64,000 nucleotides of DNA, from the NCBI GenBank assembly GCA_964019155.1, contig OZ025245.1, positions 3,568,238-3,632,237 of the forward strand. Reading direction: 5' to 3'. Shown in pieces: positions 53,401 through 64,000 of this stretch (position 1 is the first letter of the stretch; each line of letters opens with the position of its first letter). The notes beneath the pieces are model-generated. The model searched no databases, was not told where the DNA came from, and saw only the letters and a list, made by a program, of their open reading frames with translations. The DNA is from Osedax fenrisi (Eukaryota; Annelida; Polychaeta; Sabellida; Siboglinidae). The position numbers and the translations under genes are program-made.

Positions 53401-56400
53401 GGTAACTCTAGGTAACTATAGCTAACTCTAGCTAACTCTAGGTAACTCTAGGTAACTCTAGCTAACTCTAGCTAACTATAGGTAACTCTAGCTAACTCTA
53501 GCTAACTCTAGGTAACTCTGGCTAACTCTAGCTAACTCTAGCTAACTCTAGCTAACTCTAGCTAACTATAGCTAACTTTAGGTAACTCTAGCTAACTCTA
53601 GCTAACTCTAGCTAACTCTAGGTAACTCTAACTAACTTTAGCTAACTCTAGCTAACTCTAGCTAACTCTAGCTAACTCTAGCTAAGGCTAGGAAAACTCT
53701 AGGTAACTAGCTAACTCTAGCTAACTCTAGGTAACTCTAGCTAACTCTAGGTAACTCTAGCTAACTCTAGCTAACTCTAGGTAACTCTAGCTAACTCTAG
53801 ATAACTCTCGCTAACTCTAGGTAACTCTAGCTAACTCTAGCTAACTCTAGCTAACTCTAGCTAACTCTAGGTAACTCTAGGTAACTCTAGCTAACTCTAG
53901 CTAACTATAGGTAACTCTAGCTAACTCTAGCTAACTCTAGCTAACTCTAGCTAACTCTAGCTAACTCTAGCTAACTCTAGGTAACTCTAGCTAACTCTAG
54001 CTAAGGCTAGGAAAACTCTAGGTAACTCTAGCTAACTCTAGCTAACTCTAGGTAACTCTAGCTAACTCTAGCTAACTTTAGCTAACTCTAGCTAACTCTA
54101 GGTAACTCTAGGTAACTCTAGCTAACTATAGCTAACTCTAGCTAACTCTAGCTAACTCTAGGTAACTCTAGGTAACTCTAGGTAACTCAAGGTAACTCTA
54201 GCTAACTCTAGCTAACTCTAGCTAACTCTAGGTAACTCTAGGTAACTCTAGGTAACTCTAGCTAACTTTAGCTAACTCTAGCTAACTCTAGCTAACTCTA
54301 GCTAACTCTAGCTAACTCTAGCTAACTCTAGGTAACTCTAGTTAACTCTAGGTAACTCTAACTAACTTTAGCTAACTCTAGCTAACACTAGCTAACTCTA
54401 GCTAACTCTAGCTAACTCTAGATAACTCTAGCTAACTCTATCTAACTCTAGCTAACTCTAGCTAACTCTAGGTAACTCTAGCTAACTATAGCTAACTCTA
54501 GCTAACTCTAGCTAACTCTAGCTAACTCTAGCTAACTCTAGCTAACTCTAGCCAACTCTAGCTAACTCTAGCTAACTGTAGCTAACTCTAGCTAACTCTA
54601 GCTAACTTTAGCTAACTCTAGCTAGCACTAGCTAACTCTAGGTAACTCTAGGTAACTCTAGCTAACTCTAGCTAACTCTAGCTAACTCTAGCTAACTCTA
54701 GGTAACTCTAGCTAACTCTAGCTAACTCTAGCTAACTCTAGGTAACTCTAGGTAACTCTAGGTAACTATAGCTAACTCTAGCTAACTCTAGGTAACTCTA
54801 GGTAACTCTAGGTAACTCTAGCTAACTCTAGCTAACTATAGGTAACTCTAGCTAACTCTAGCTAACTCTAGGTAACTCTGGCTAACTCTAGCTAACTCTA
54901 GCTAACTCTAGCTAACTCTAGCTAACTATAGCTAACTTTAGGTAACTCTAGCTAACTCTAGCTAACTCTAGGTAACTCTAGGTAACTCTAGCTAACTTTA
55001 GCTAACTCTAGCTAACTCTAGCTAACTCTAGCTAACTCTAGCTAACTCTAGCTAACTCTAGCTAACTCTAGCTAACTCTAGCTAACTCTAGGTAACTCTA
55101 GCTAACTCTAGCTAACTCTAGCTAACTCTAGCTAACTCTAGCTAACTCTAGGTAACTCTAGGTAACTCTAGGTAACTCTAGCTAACTCTAGGTAACTATA
55201 GGTAACTCAAGGTAACTCTAGCTAACTATAGCTAACTCTATCTAACTCTAGCTAACTCTAGGTAACTCTAGCTAACTCTAGCTAACTCTAGCTAACTCTA
55301 GCTAACTCTAGGTAACTATAGGTAACTCTAGCTAACTCTAGCTAACTATAGGTAACTCTAGCTAACTCTAGCTAACTCTAGGTAACTCTAGCTAACTCTA
55401 GCTAACTCTAGCTAACTCTAGCTAACTTTAGGTTACTCTAGCTAAGACTAGGAAAACTCTAGGTAACTCTAGCTAACTCTAGCTAACTCTAGGTAACTCT
55501 AGCTAACTCTAGGTAACTCTAGCTAACTCTAGCTAACTCTAGCTAACTCTAGCTAACTCTAGCTAACTCTAGGTAACTCTAGGTAACTCTAGCTAACTCT
55601 AGCTAACTCTAGGTAACTCTAGGTAACTCAAGGTAACTCTAGCTAACTCTAGCTAACTCTAGCTAACTCTAGGTAACTCTAGGTAACTCTAGGTAACTCT
55701 AGCTAACTTTAGCTAACTCTAGCTAACTCTAGCTAACTCTAGCTAACTCTAGGTAACTCTAGCTAACTTTAGCTAACTCTAGCTAACTCTAGGTAACTCT
55801 AGCTAACTCTAGCTAACTCTAGCTAACTCTAGGTAACTCTAGGTAACTCTAACTAACTTTAGCTAACTCTAGCTAACTCTAGCTAACTCTAGCTAACTCT
55901 AGCTAACTCTAGCTAACTCTAGCTAACTCTAGCTAACTTTAGGTAACTCTATCTAACTCTAGCTAACTCTAGCTAACTCTAGCTAACTCTAGCTAACTCT
56001 AGCTAAGGCTAGGAAAACTCTAGGTAACTCTAGCTAACTCTAGCTAACTCTAGGTAACTCTAGATAACTCTAGGTAACTCTAGCTAACTCTAGCTAACTC
56101 TAGCTAACTCTAGCTAACTCTAGCTAACTCTAGGTAACTCTAGGTAACTCTAGCTAACTCTAGCTAACTCTAGGTAACTCTAGGTAACTCAAGGTAACTC
56201 TAGCTAACTCTAGCTAACTCTATCTAACTCTAGCTAACTCTAGGTAACTCTAGCTAACTCTAGCTAACTCTAGCTAACTCTAGCTAACTCTAGCTAATTC
56301 TAGCTAACTTTAGGTTACTCTAGCTAACTCTAGCTAACTCTAGCTAACTCTAGGCAACTCTAGCTAACTTTAGCTAACTCTGGCTAACTCTAGCTAACTC

Positions 56401-58959
56401 TAGCTAACTCTAGCTAAGGCTAGGAAAACTCTAGGTAACTCTAGCTAACTCTAGCTAACTCTAGGTAACTCTAGCTAACTCTAGGTAACTCTAGCTAACT
56501 CTAGCTAACTCTAGCTAACTCTAGGTAACTCTAGGTAACTCAATGTAACTCTAGCTAACTCTAGCTAACTCTAGCTAACTCTAGGTAACTCTAACTAACT
56601 TTAGCTAACTCTAGCTAACTCTAGCTAACTCTAGCTAACTCTAGCTAACTCTAGCTAACTCTAGCTAACTCTAGCTAACTCTAGGTAACTCTAGGTAACT
56701 CTAGCTAACTATAGCTAACTCTAGCTAACTCTAGCTAACTCTAGCTAACTCTAGGTAACTCTAGCTAACTCTAGCTAACTCTAGCTAACTCTAGCTTACT
56801 GTAGCTAACTATAGCTAACTCTAGCTAACTCTAGCTAACTCTAGCTAACTCTAGCTAACTCTAGCTAAGGCTAGGAAAACTCTAGGTAACTCTAGCTAAC
56901 TCTAGCTAACTCTAGGTAACTCTAGATAACTCTAGGTAACTCTAGCTAACTCTAGCTAACTCTAGCTAACTCTAGCTAACTCTAGCTAACTCTAGGTAAC
57001 TCTAGGTAACTCTAGCTAACTCTAGCTAACTCTAGGTAACTCTAGGTAACTCAAGGTAACTCTAGCTAACTCTAGCTAACTCTATCTAACTCTAGCTAAC
57101 TCTAGGTAACTCTAGCTAACTCTAGCTAACTCTAGCTAACTCTAGCTAACTCTAGGTAACTCTAGGTAACTCTAGCTAACTCTAGCTAACTATAGGTAAC
57201 TCTAGCTAACTCTAGCTAACTCTAGGTAACTCTAGCTAACTCTAGCTAACTCTAGCTAACTCTAGCTAACTCTAGCTAATTCTAGCTAACTTTAGGTTAC
57301 TCTAGCTAACTCTAGCTAACTCTAGCTAACTCTAGGTAACTCTAGCTAACTTTAGCTAACTCTGGCTAACTCTAGCTAACTCTAGCTAACTCTAGCTAAG
57401 GCTAGGAAAACTCTAGGTAACTCTAGCTAACTCTAGCTAACTCTAGGTAACTCTAGCTAACTCTAGGTAACTCTAGCTAACTCTAGCTAACTCTAGCTAA
57501 CTCTAGGTAACTCTAGGTAACTCAATGTAACTCTAGCTAACTCTAGCTAACTCTAGCTAACTCTAGGTAACTCTAACTAACTTTAGCTAACTCTAGCTAA
57601 CTCTAGCTAACTCTAGCTAACTCTAGCTAACTCTAGCTAACTCTAGCTAACTCTAGCTAACTCTAGGTAACTCTAGGTAACTCTAGCTAACTATAGCTAA
57701 CTCTAGCTAACTCTAGCTAACTCTAGCTAACTCTAGGTAACTCTAGCTAACTCTAGCTAACTCTAGCTTACTGTAGCTAACTCTAGCTAACTCTATCTAA
57801 CTTTAGCTAACTCTAGGTAACTCTAGCTAACTCTAGGTAACTCTAGGTAACTCTAGCTAACTCTAGCTAACTCTAGGTAACTCTAGGTAACTCAAGGTAA
57901 CTCTAGCTAACTCTAGCTAACTCTAGCTAACTCTAGGTAACTCTAGGTAACTCTAGGTAACTCTAGCTAACTTTAGCTAACTCTAGCTAACTCTAGCTAA
58001 CTCTAGCTAACTCTAGCTAACTCTAGCTAACTCTAGGTAACTCTAGTTAACTCTAGGTAACTCTAACTAACTTTAGCTAACTCTAGCTAACTCTAGCTAA
58101 CTCTAGCTAACTCTAGCTAACTCTAGCTAACTCTAGCTAACTCTAGCTAACTTTAGCTAACTCTAGCTAACTCTAGGTAACTCTAGGTAACTCTAGCTAA
58201 CTATAGCTAACTCTAGCTAACTCTAGCTAACTCTAGGTAACTCTAGCTAACTCTAGCTAACTCTAGCTAACTCTAGCTAACTGTAGCTAACTCTAGCTAA
58301 CTCTTGCTAACTTTAGCTAACTCTAGCTAGCTCTAGCTAACTATAGGTAACTCTAGGTAACTCTAGCTAACTCTAGCTAACTCTAGCTAACTCTAGCTAA
58401 CTCTAGGTAACTCTAGCTAACTCTAGCTAACTCTAGCTAACTCTAGGTAACTCTAGGTAACTCTAGGTAACTCTAGCTAACTCTAGCTAACTCTAGGTAA
58501 CTCTAGGTAACTCTAGCTAACTCTAGCTAACTATAGGTAACTCTAGCTAACTCTAGCTAACTCTAGGTAACTCTGGCTAACTCTAGCTAACTCTAGCTAA
58601 CTCTAGCTAACTCTAGCTAACTCTAGCTAACTTTAGGTAACTCTAGGTAACTCTAGCTAATTTTATCTAACTCTAGCTAACTCTAGCTAACTCTAGCTAA
58701 CTCTAGATACCTCTAGGTAACTTTAGCTAACTCTAGCTAACTCTAGGTAACTCTAGCTAACTCTAGCTAACTCTAGCTAACTCTAGCTAACTCTAGCTAA
58801 CTCTAGCTAACTCTAGGTAACTCTAGCTAACTTTAGCTAACTCTAGCTAACTCTAGCTAACTCTAGCTAACTCTAGCTAAGGCTAGGAAAACTCTAGGTA
58901 ACTCTAGCTAACTCTAGCTAACTCTAGGTAACTATAGGTAACTCTAGGTAACTATAGGT
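44401..58959. repeat. 10-bp satellite array with higher-order structure
   Basis: Tandem AGCTAACTCT (type A) and AGGTAACTCT (type B) units in irregular order, with rare variants (AACTAT, AACTTT, CTCAAGGT). A marker that breaks the 10-bp register, AAGGCTAGGAAAACTCTAGG, recurs near 44935, 45355, 45916, 46467, 47217, 47536, 50497, 51077, 52112, 52932, 53685, 54002, 55443, 56004, 56413, 56866, 57397 and 58878. Recurrent spacings (about 319, 551-561, 750) show nested duplications. Confidence 0.95.
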
Positions 58960-59390
58960 TACAACTATATGCTACACTAAAATATAATACTCCATCTACT
59001 CGACTTAGGTCATCGAATGATAAACTTGAACTCGTCTATCATAAATCCAAGTTGATTCGAACAAGCAATCGTGCTTTCTCGTGTAGTTCACCAACGTTAT
59101 GGAATTCTATTCCTCTCCATATCAGATCAATACATTCTACACATAAGTTTAAGAATGTATTGAAATCATATATTTATCAACGAATTGATACTTGATTGTT
59201 TAATATATAATTATAATATTTTGTATAACTTATATTACATTATTGTTTATGTTTTTTTGTTTACTATATGTTTTTTACTATATGTTTATGTTTATAATCA
59301 TCTTCTTTTCTCACACTTATCAGAACAATCTTTGTTGTTATTTAATGAGTGTTTAAATAAATCGTCTTATTATTATTATTATTATTATTA
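58960..59390 (+). mobile_element. 5'-truncated LINE fragment inside the satellite
   Basis: Unique sequence between satellite units. The plus frame ending at TGA 59193-59195 encodes NRAFSCSSPTLWNSIPLHIR and then HKFKNVLKSYIYQRIDT, the last block of L2/CR1-like LINE proteins (compare SPKLWNSLPHSIRS in the copy at 11005). After a 3' UTR of about 165 bp it ends in (TTA)n (about 59366-59390), followed at once by the satellite (GGTAACTCTA). About 430 bp remain of the element. Target duplication cannot be judged within the repeat. Confidence 0.85.
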
Positions 59391-62300
59391 GGTAACTCTA
59401 GCTAACTCTAGTTAACTCTAGCTAACTCTAGGTAATTCTAGCTAACTCTAGCTAACTCTAGCTAACTCTAGTTAACTCTAGCTAACTCTAGGTAACTCTA
59501 GCTAACTCTAGGTAACTCTAGCTAACTCTAGCTAACTCTAGGTAACTCTAGGTAACTCTAGCTAACTCTAGCTAACTCTAGGTAACTCTAGGTAACTCTA
59601 GCTAATTTTAGCTAACTCTAGCTAACTCTAGCTAACTCTAGCTAACTCTAGCTAACTCTAGCTAACTCTAGCTAACTCTAGCTAACTCTAGCTAACTTTA
59701 GCTAACTCTAGCTAACTCTAGCTAACTCTAGGTAATTCTAGCTAACTCTAGCTAACTCTAGCTAACTCTAGCTAACTCTAGGTAAGTCTAGCTAACTCTA
59801 GCTAACTCTAGCTAACTCTAGGTAACTCTAGGTAACTCTAGCTAATTTTATCTAACTCTAGCTAACTCTAGCTAACTCTAGCTAACTCTAGATACCTCTA
59901 GGTAACTTTAGCTAACTCTAGCTAACTCTAGGTAACTCTAGCTAACTCTAGCTAACTCTAGCTAACTCTAGCTAACTCTAGCTAACTCTAGCTAACTTTA
60001 GGTAACTATAGGTAACTCTATGTAACTCTAGGTAACTCTAGGTAACTCTAGGTAACTCTAGCTAACTCTAGCTAACTCTAGCTAACTCTAGGTAATTCTA
60101 GCTAACTCTAGCTAACTCTAGCTAACTCTAGTTAACTCTAGCTAACTCTAGGTAACTCTAGCTAACTCTAGGTAACTCTAGCTAACTCTAGCTAACTCTA
60201 AGTAACTCTAGGTAACTCTAGCTAACTCTAGCTAACTATAGGTAACTCTAGCTAACTCTAGCTAACTCTAGGTAACTCTAGCTAACTCTAGCTAACTCTA
60301 GCTAACTCTAGCTAACTTTAGGTTACTCTAGCTAACTCTAGCTAAGGCTAGGAAAACTCTAGGTAACTCTAGCTAACTCTAGCTAACTCTAGGTAACTCT
60401 AGCTAACTCTAGGTAACTCTAGCTAACTCTAGCTAACTCTAGCTAACTCTAGCTAACTCTAGCTAACTCTAGGTAACTCTAGGTAACTCTAGCTAACTCT
60501 AGCTAACTCTAGGTAACTCTAGATAACTCAAGGTAACTATAGCTAACTCTAGCTAACTCTAGCTAACTCTAGGTAACTCTAGGTAACTCTAGGTAACTCT
60601 AGCTAACTTTAGCTAACTCTAGCTAACTCTAGCTAACTCTAGCTAACTCTAGGTAACTCTAGCTAACTCTAGCTAACTCTAGGTAACTCTAGCTAACTCT
60701 AGCTAACTCTAGCTAACTCTAGGTAACTCTAGGTAACTCTAACTAACTTTAGCTAACTCTAGCTAACTCTAGCTAACTCTAGCTAACTCTAGCTAACTCT
60801 AGCTAACTCTAGCTAACTCTAGCTAACTCTAGCTAACTCTAGCTAACTCTAGCTAACTCTAGGTAACTCTAGGTAACTCTAGCTAACTATAGCTAACTCG
60901 AGCTAACTCTAGCTAACTCTAGCTAACTCTAGGTAACTCTAGCTAACTCTAGCTAACTCTAGGTAACTCTAGGTAACTCTAGCTAACTCTAGCTAACTAT
61001 AGGTAACTCTAGCTAACTCTAGCTAACTCTAGGTAACTCTGGCTAACTCTAGCTAACTCTAGCTAACTCTAGCTAACTCTAGCTAACTCTAGCTAACTTT
61101 AGGTAACTCTATCTAACTCTAGCTAGCTCTAACTAACTCTAGGTAACTTTAGCTAACTCTAGGTAACTCTAGCTAACTCTAGCTAACTCTAGCTAACTCT
61201 AGCTAAGGCTAGGAAAACTCTAGGTAACTCTAGCTAACTCTAGCTAACTCTAGATAACTCTAGCTAACTCTAGGTAACTCTAGCTAACTCTAGCTAACTC
61301 TAGCTAACTCTAGCTAACTCTAGCTAACTCTAGGTAACTCTAGGTAACTCTAGCTAACTCTAGCTAACTCTAGGTAACTCTAGGTAACTCAAGGTAACTC
61401 TAGCTAACTCTAGCTAACTCTAGCTAACTCTAGGTAACTCTAGGTAACTCTAGGTAACTCTAGCTAAATTTAGCTAACTCTAGCTAACTCTAGCTAACTC
61501 TAGCTAACTCTAGCTAACTCTAGCTAACTCTAGGTAACTCTAGGTAACTCAAGGTAACTCTAGCTAACTCTAGCTAACTCTATCTAACTCTAGCTAACTC
61601 TAGGTAACTCTAGCTAACTCTAGCTAACTCTAGCTAACTCTAGCTAACTCTAGGTAACTCTAGCTAACTTTAGCTAACTCTAGCTAACTCTAGCTTACTC
61701 TAGCTAACTCTAGCTAAGGCTAGGAAAACTCTAGGTAACTCTAGCTAACTCTAGCTAACTCTAGGTAACTCTAGCTAACTCTAGGTAACTCTAGCTAACT
61801 CTAGCTAACTCTAGCTAACTCTAGCTAACTCTAGCTAACTCTAGGTAACTCTAGGTAACTCTAGCTAACTCTAGCTAACTATAGGTAATTCTAGCTAACT
61901 CTAGCTAACTCTAGGTAACTCTAGCTAACTCTAGCTAACTCTAGCTAACTCTAGCTAACTCTAGCTAACTCTAGCTAACTTTAGGTTACTCTAGCTAACT
62001 CTAGCTAACTCTAGCTAACTCTAGGTAACTCTAGCTAACTTTAGCTAACTCTAGCTAACTCTAGCTAACTCTAGCTAACTCTAGCTAAGGCTAGGAAAAC
62101 TCTAGGTAACTCTAGCTAACTCTAGCTAACTCTAGATAACTCTAGCTAACTCTAGGTAACTCTAGCTAACTCTAGCTAACTCTAGCTAACTCTAGCTAAC
62201 TCTAGCTAACTCTAGGTAACTCTAGGTAACTCTAGCTAACTCTAGCTAACTCTAGGTAACTCTAGGTAACTCAAGGTAACTCTAGCTAACTCTAGCTAAC

Positions 62301-64000
62301 TCTAGCTAACTCTAGGTAACTCTAGGTAACTCTAGGTAACTCTAGCTAAATTTAGCTAACTCTAGCTAACTCTAGCTAACTCTAGCTAACTCTAGCTAAC
62401 TCTAGCTAACTCTAGGTAACTCTAGGTAACTCAAGGTAACTCTAGCTAACTCTAGCTAACTCTATCTAACTCTAGCTAACTCTAGGTAACTCTAGCTAAC
62501 TCTAGCTAACTCTAGCTAACTCTAGCTAACTCTAGGTAACTCTAGGTAACTCTAGCTAACTCTAGCTAACTCTAGCTAACTCTAGCTAACTCTAGCTAAC
62601 TCTAGCTAACTTTAGGTTACTCTAGCTAACTCTAGCTAGCTCTAGCTAACTCTAGGTAACTCTAGCTAACTTTAGCTAACTCTAGCTAACTCTAGCTAAC
62701 TCTAGCTAACTCTAGCTAAGGCTAGGAAAACTCTAGGTAACTCTAGCTAACTCTAGCTAACTCTAGGTAACTCTAGCTAACTCTAGCTAACTTTAGCTAA
62801 CTCTAGCTAACTCTAGGTAACTCTAGGTAACTCTAGCTAACTATAGCTAACTCTAGCTAACTCTAGCTAACTCTAGGTAACTCTAGCTAACTCTAGCTAA
62901 CTCTAGCTAACTCTAGCTAACTGTAGCTAACTCTAGCTAACTCTAGCTAACTTTAGCTAACTCTAGCTAGCTCTAGCTAACTCTAGGTAACTCTAGGTAA
63001 CTCTAGCTAACTCTAGCTAACTCTAGCTAACTCTAGGTAACTCTAGGTAACTCTAGCTAACTCTAGCTAACTCTAGCTAACTCTAGGTAACTCTAGGTAA
63101 CTCTAGGTAACTATAGCTAACTCTAGCTAACTCTAGGTAACTCTAGGTAACTCTAGCTAACTCTAGCTAACTATAGGTAACTCTAGCTAACTCTAGCTAA
63201 CTCTAGCTAACTCTGGCTAACTCTAGCTAACTCTAGCTAACTCTAGCTAACTCTAGCTAACTATAGTTAACTTTAGGTAACTCTAGCTAACTCTAGCTAA
63301 CTCTAGCTAACTCTAGGTAACTCTAACTAACTTTAGCTAACTCTAGCTAACTCTAGCTAACTCTAGCTAACTCTAGCTAAGGCTAGGAAAACTCTAGGTA
63401 ACTAGCTAACTCTAGCTAACTCTAGGTAACTCTAGCTAACTCTAGGTAACTCTAGCTAACTCTAGCTAACTCTAGGTAACTCTAGCTAACTCTAGCTAAC
63501 TCTAGCTAACTCTAGGTAACTCTAGCTAACTCTAGCTAACTCTAGCTAACTCTAGCTAACTCTAGGTAACTCTAGGTAACTCTAGCTAACTCTAGATAAC
63601 TATAGGTAACTCTAGCTAACTCTAGCTAACTCTAGCTAACTCTAGCTAACTCTAGCTAACTCTAGCTAACTCTAGGTAACTCTAGCTAACTCTAGCTAAG
63701 GCTAGGAAAACTCTAGGTAACTCTAGCTAACTCTAGCTAACTCTAGGTAACTCTAGCTAACGCTAGCTAACTTTAGCTAACTCTAGCTAACTCTAGGTAA
63801 CTCTAGGTAACTCTAGCTAACTATAGCTAACTCTAGCTAACTCTAGCTAACTCTAGGTAACTCTAGGTAACTCTAGGTAACTCAAGGTAACTCTAGCTAA
63901 CTCTAGCTAACTCTAGCTAACTCTAGGTAACTCTAGGTAACTCTAGGTAACTCTAGCTAACTTTAGCTAACTCTAGCTAACTCTAGGTAACTCTAACTAA
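59391..64000. repeat. 10-bp satellite array, continued
   Basis: The same A/B units. The marker recurs near 60342, 61203, 61714, 62086, 62717, 63378 and 63697. The array continues past the window end. No gene is expected within it. Confidence 0.95.

Noticed and set aside
59185..59391. Hydrophobic frame in the LINE fragment
   Set aside because: It lies in the LINE 3' UTR and ends in (TTA)n; the recognisable LINE frame is the one ending at 59195.
44401..64000. Satellite as telomere repeat
   Set aside because: Units are AGCTAACTCT/AGGTAACTCT, not TTAGGG-type; length and higher-order structure fit a satellite better.

Overview
The window looks like nuclear DNA of a metazoan with a very AT-rich, repeat-dense genome. 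A non-bilaterian such as a sponge would fit, but the sequence does not prove it. The reasons are: two multi-exon, spliced animal-type genes; L2/CR1-like LINEs; a Ty3/gypsy (Mag-like) LTR retrotransposon; several families of short terminal-inverted-repeat (TIR) elements; huge tandem arrays. There are no operons, no rRNA or tRNA that I can recognise, and no CRISPR.

Layout. 1-1275: 3' part of a LINE whose (ATT)n tail runs directly into a 7.9 kb, apparently uninterrupted (AGT)n array (1276-9170), which ends in an 11-bp derivative repeat (to 9424). 9425-16300: AT-rich DNA with a second, 5'-truncated but intact-ORF LINE (11005-12156), hairpins, TA microsatellites and non-autonomous DNA transposons. 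16346-19900: plus-strand exons of a DNAJC10/ERdj5-like protein (thioredoxin domains), with pogo-like MITEs in an intron. About 21-37.9 kb: a minus-strand gene for a secreted or membrane TPM-domain (MOLO-1-like) protein, running from its signal-peptide exon at 37892 down to at least 24715. Six exons join in phase with usable splice sites, but two carry in-frame stop codons. Its introns hold most of the minisatellites, several TIR elements and a complete, degenerate gypsy element (30625-35110, GGATG target duplication). 37.9-44.2 kb: AT-rich DNA with MITEs and a 182-bp repeat present twice. 44201-44400: assembly gap. 44401-64000: a 10-bp satellite (AGCTAACTCT / AGGTAACTCT) with higher-order structure, interrupted once by a 5'-truncated LINE (about 58960-59390).

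The two host genes converge on the 20-21 kb region. Neither was obvious from long open reading frames: the exons are 58-150 bp and were found by conserved protein motifs plus splice-site and phase agreement. Every family assignment rests on remembered family patterns, not on a search. The longest open frames all belong to retroelements.
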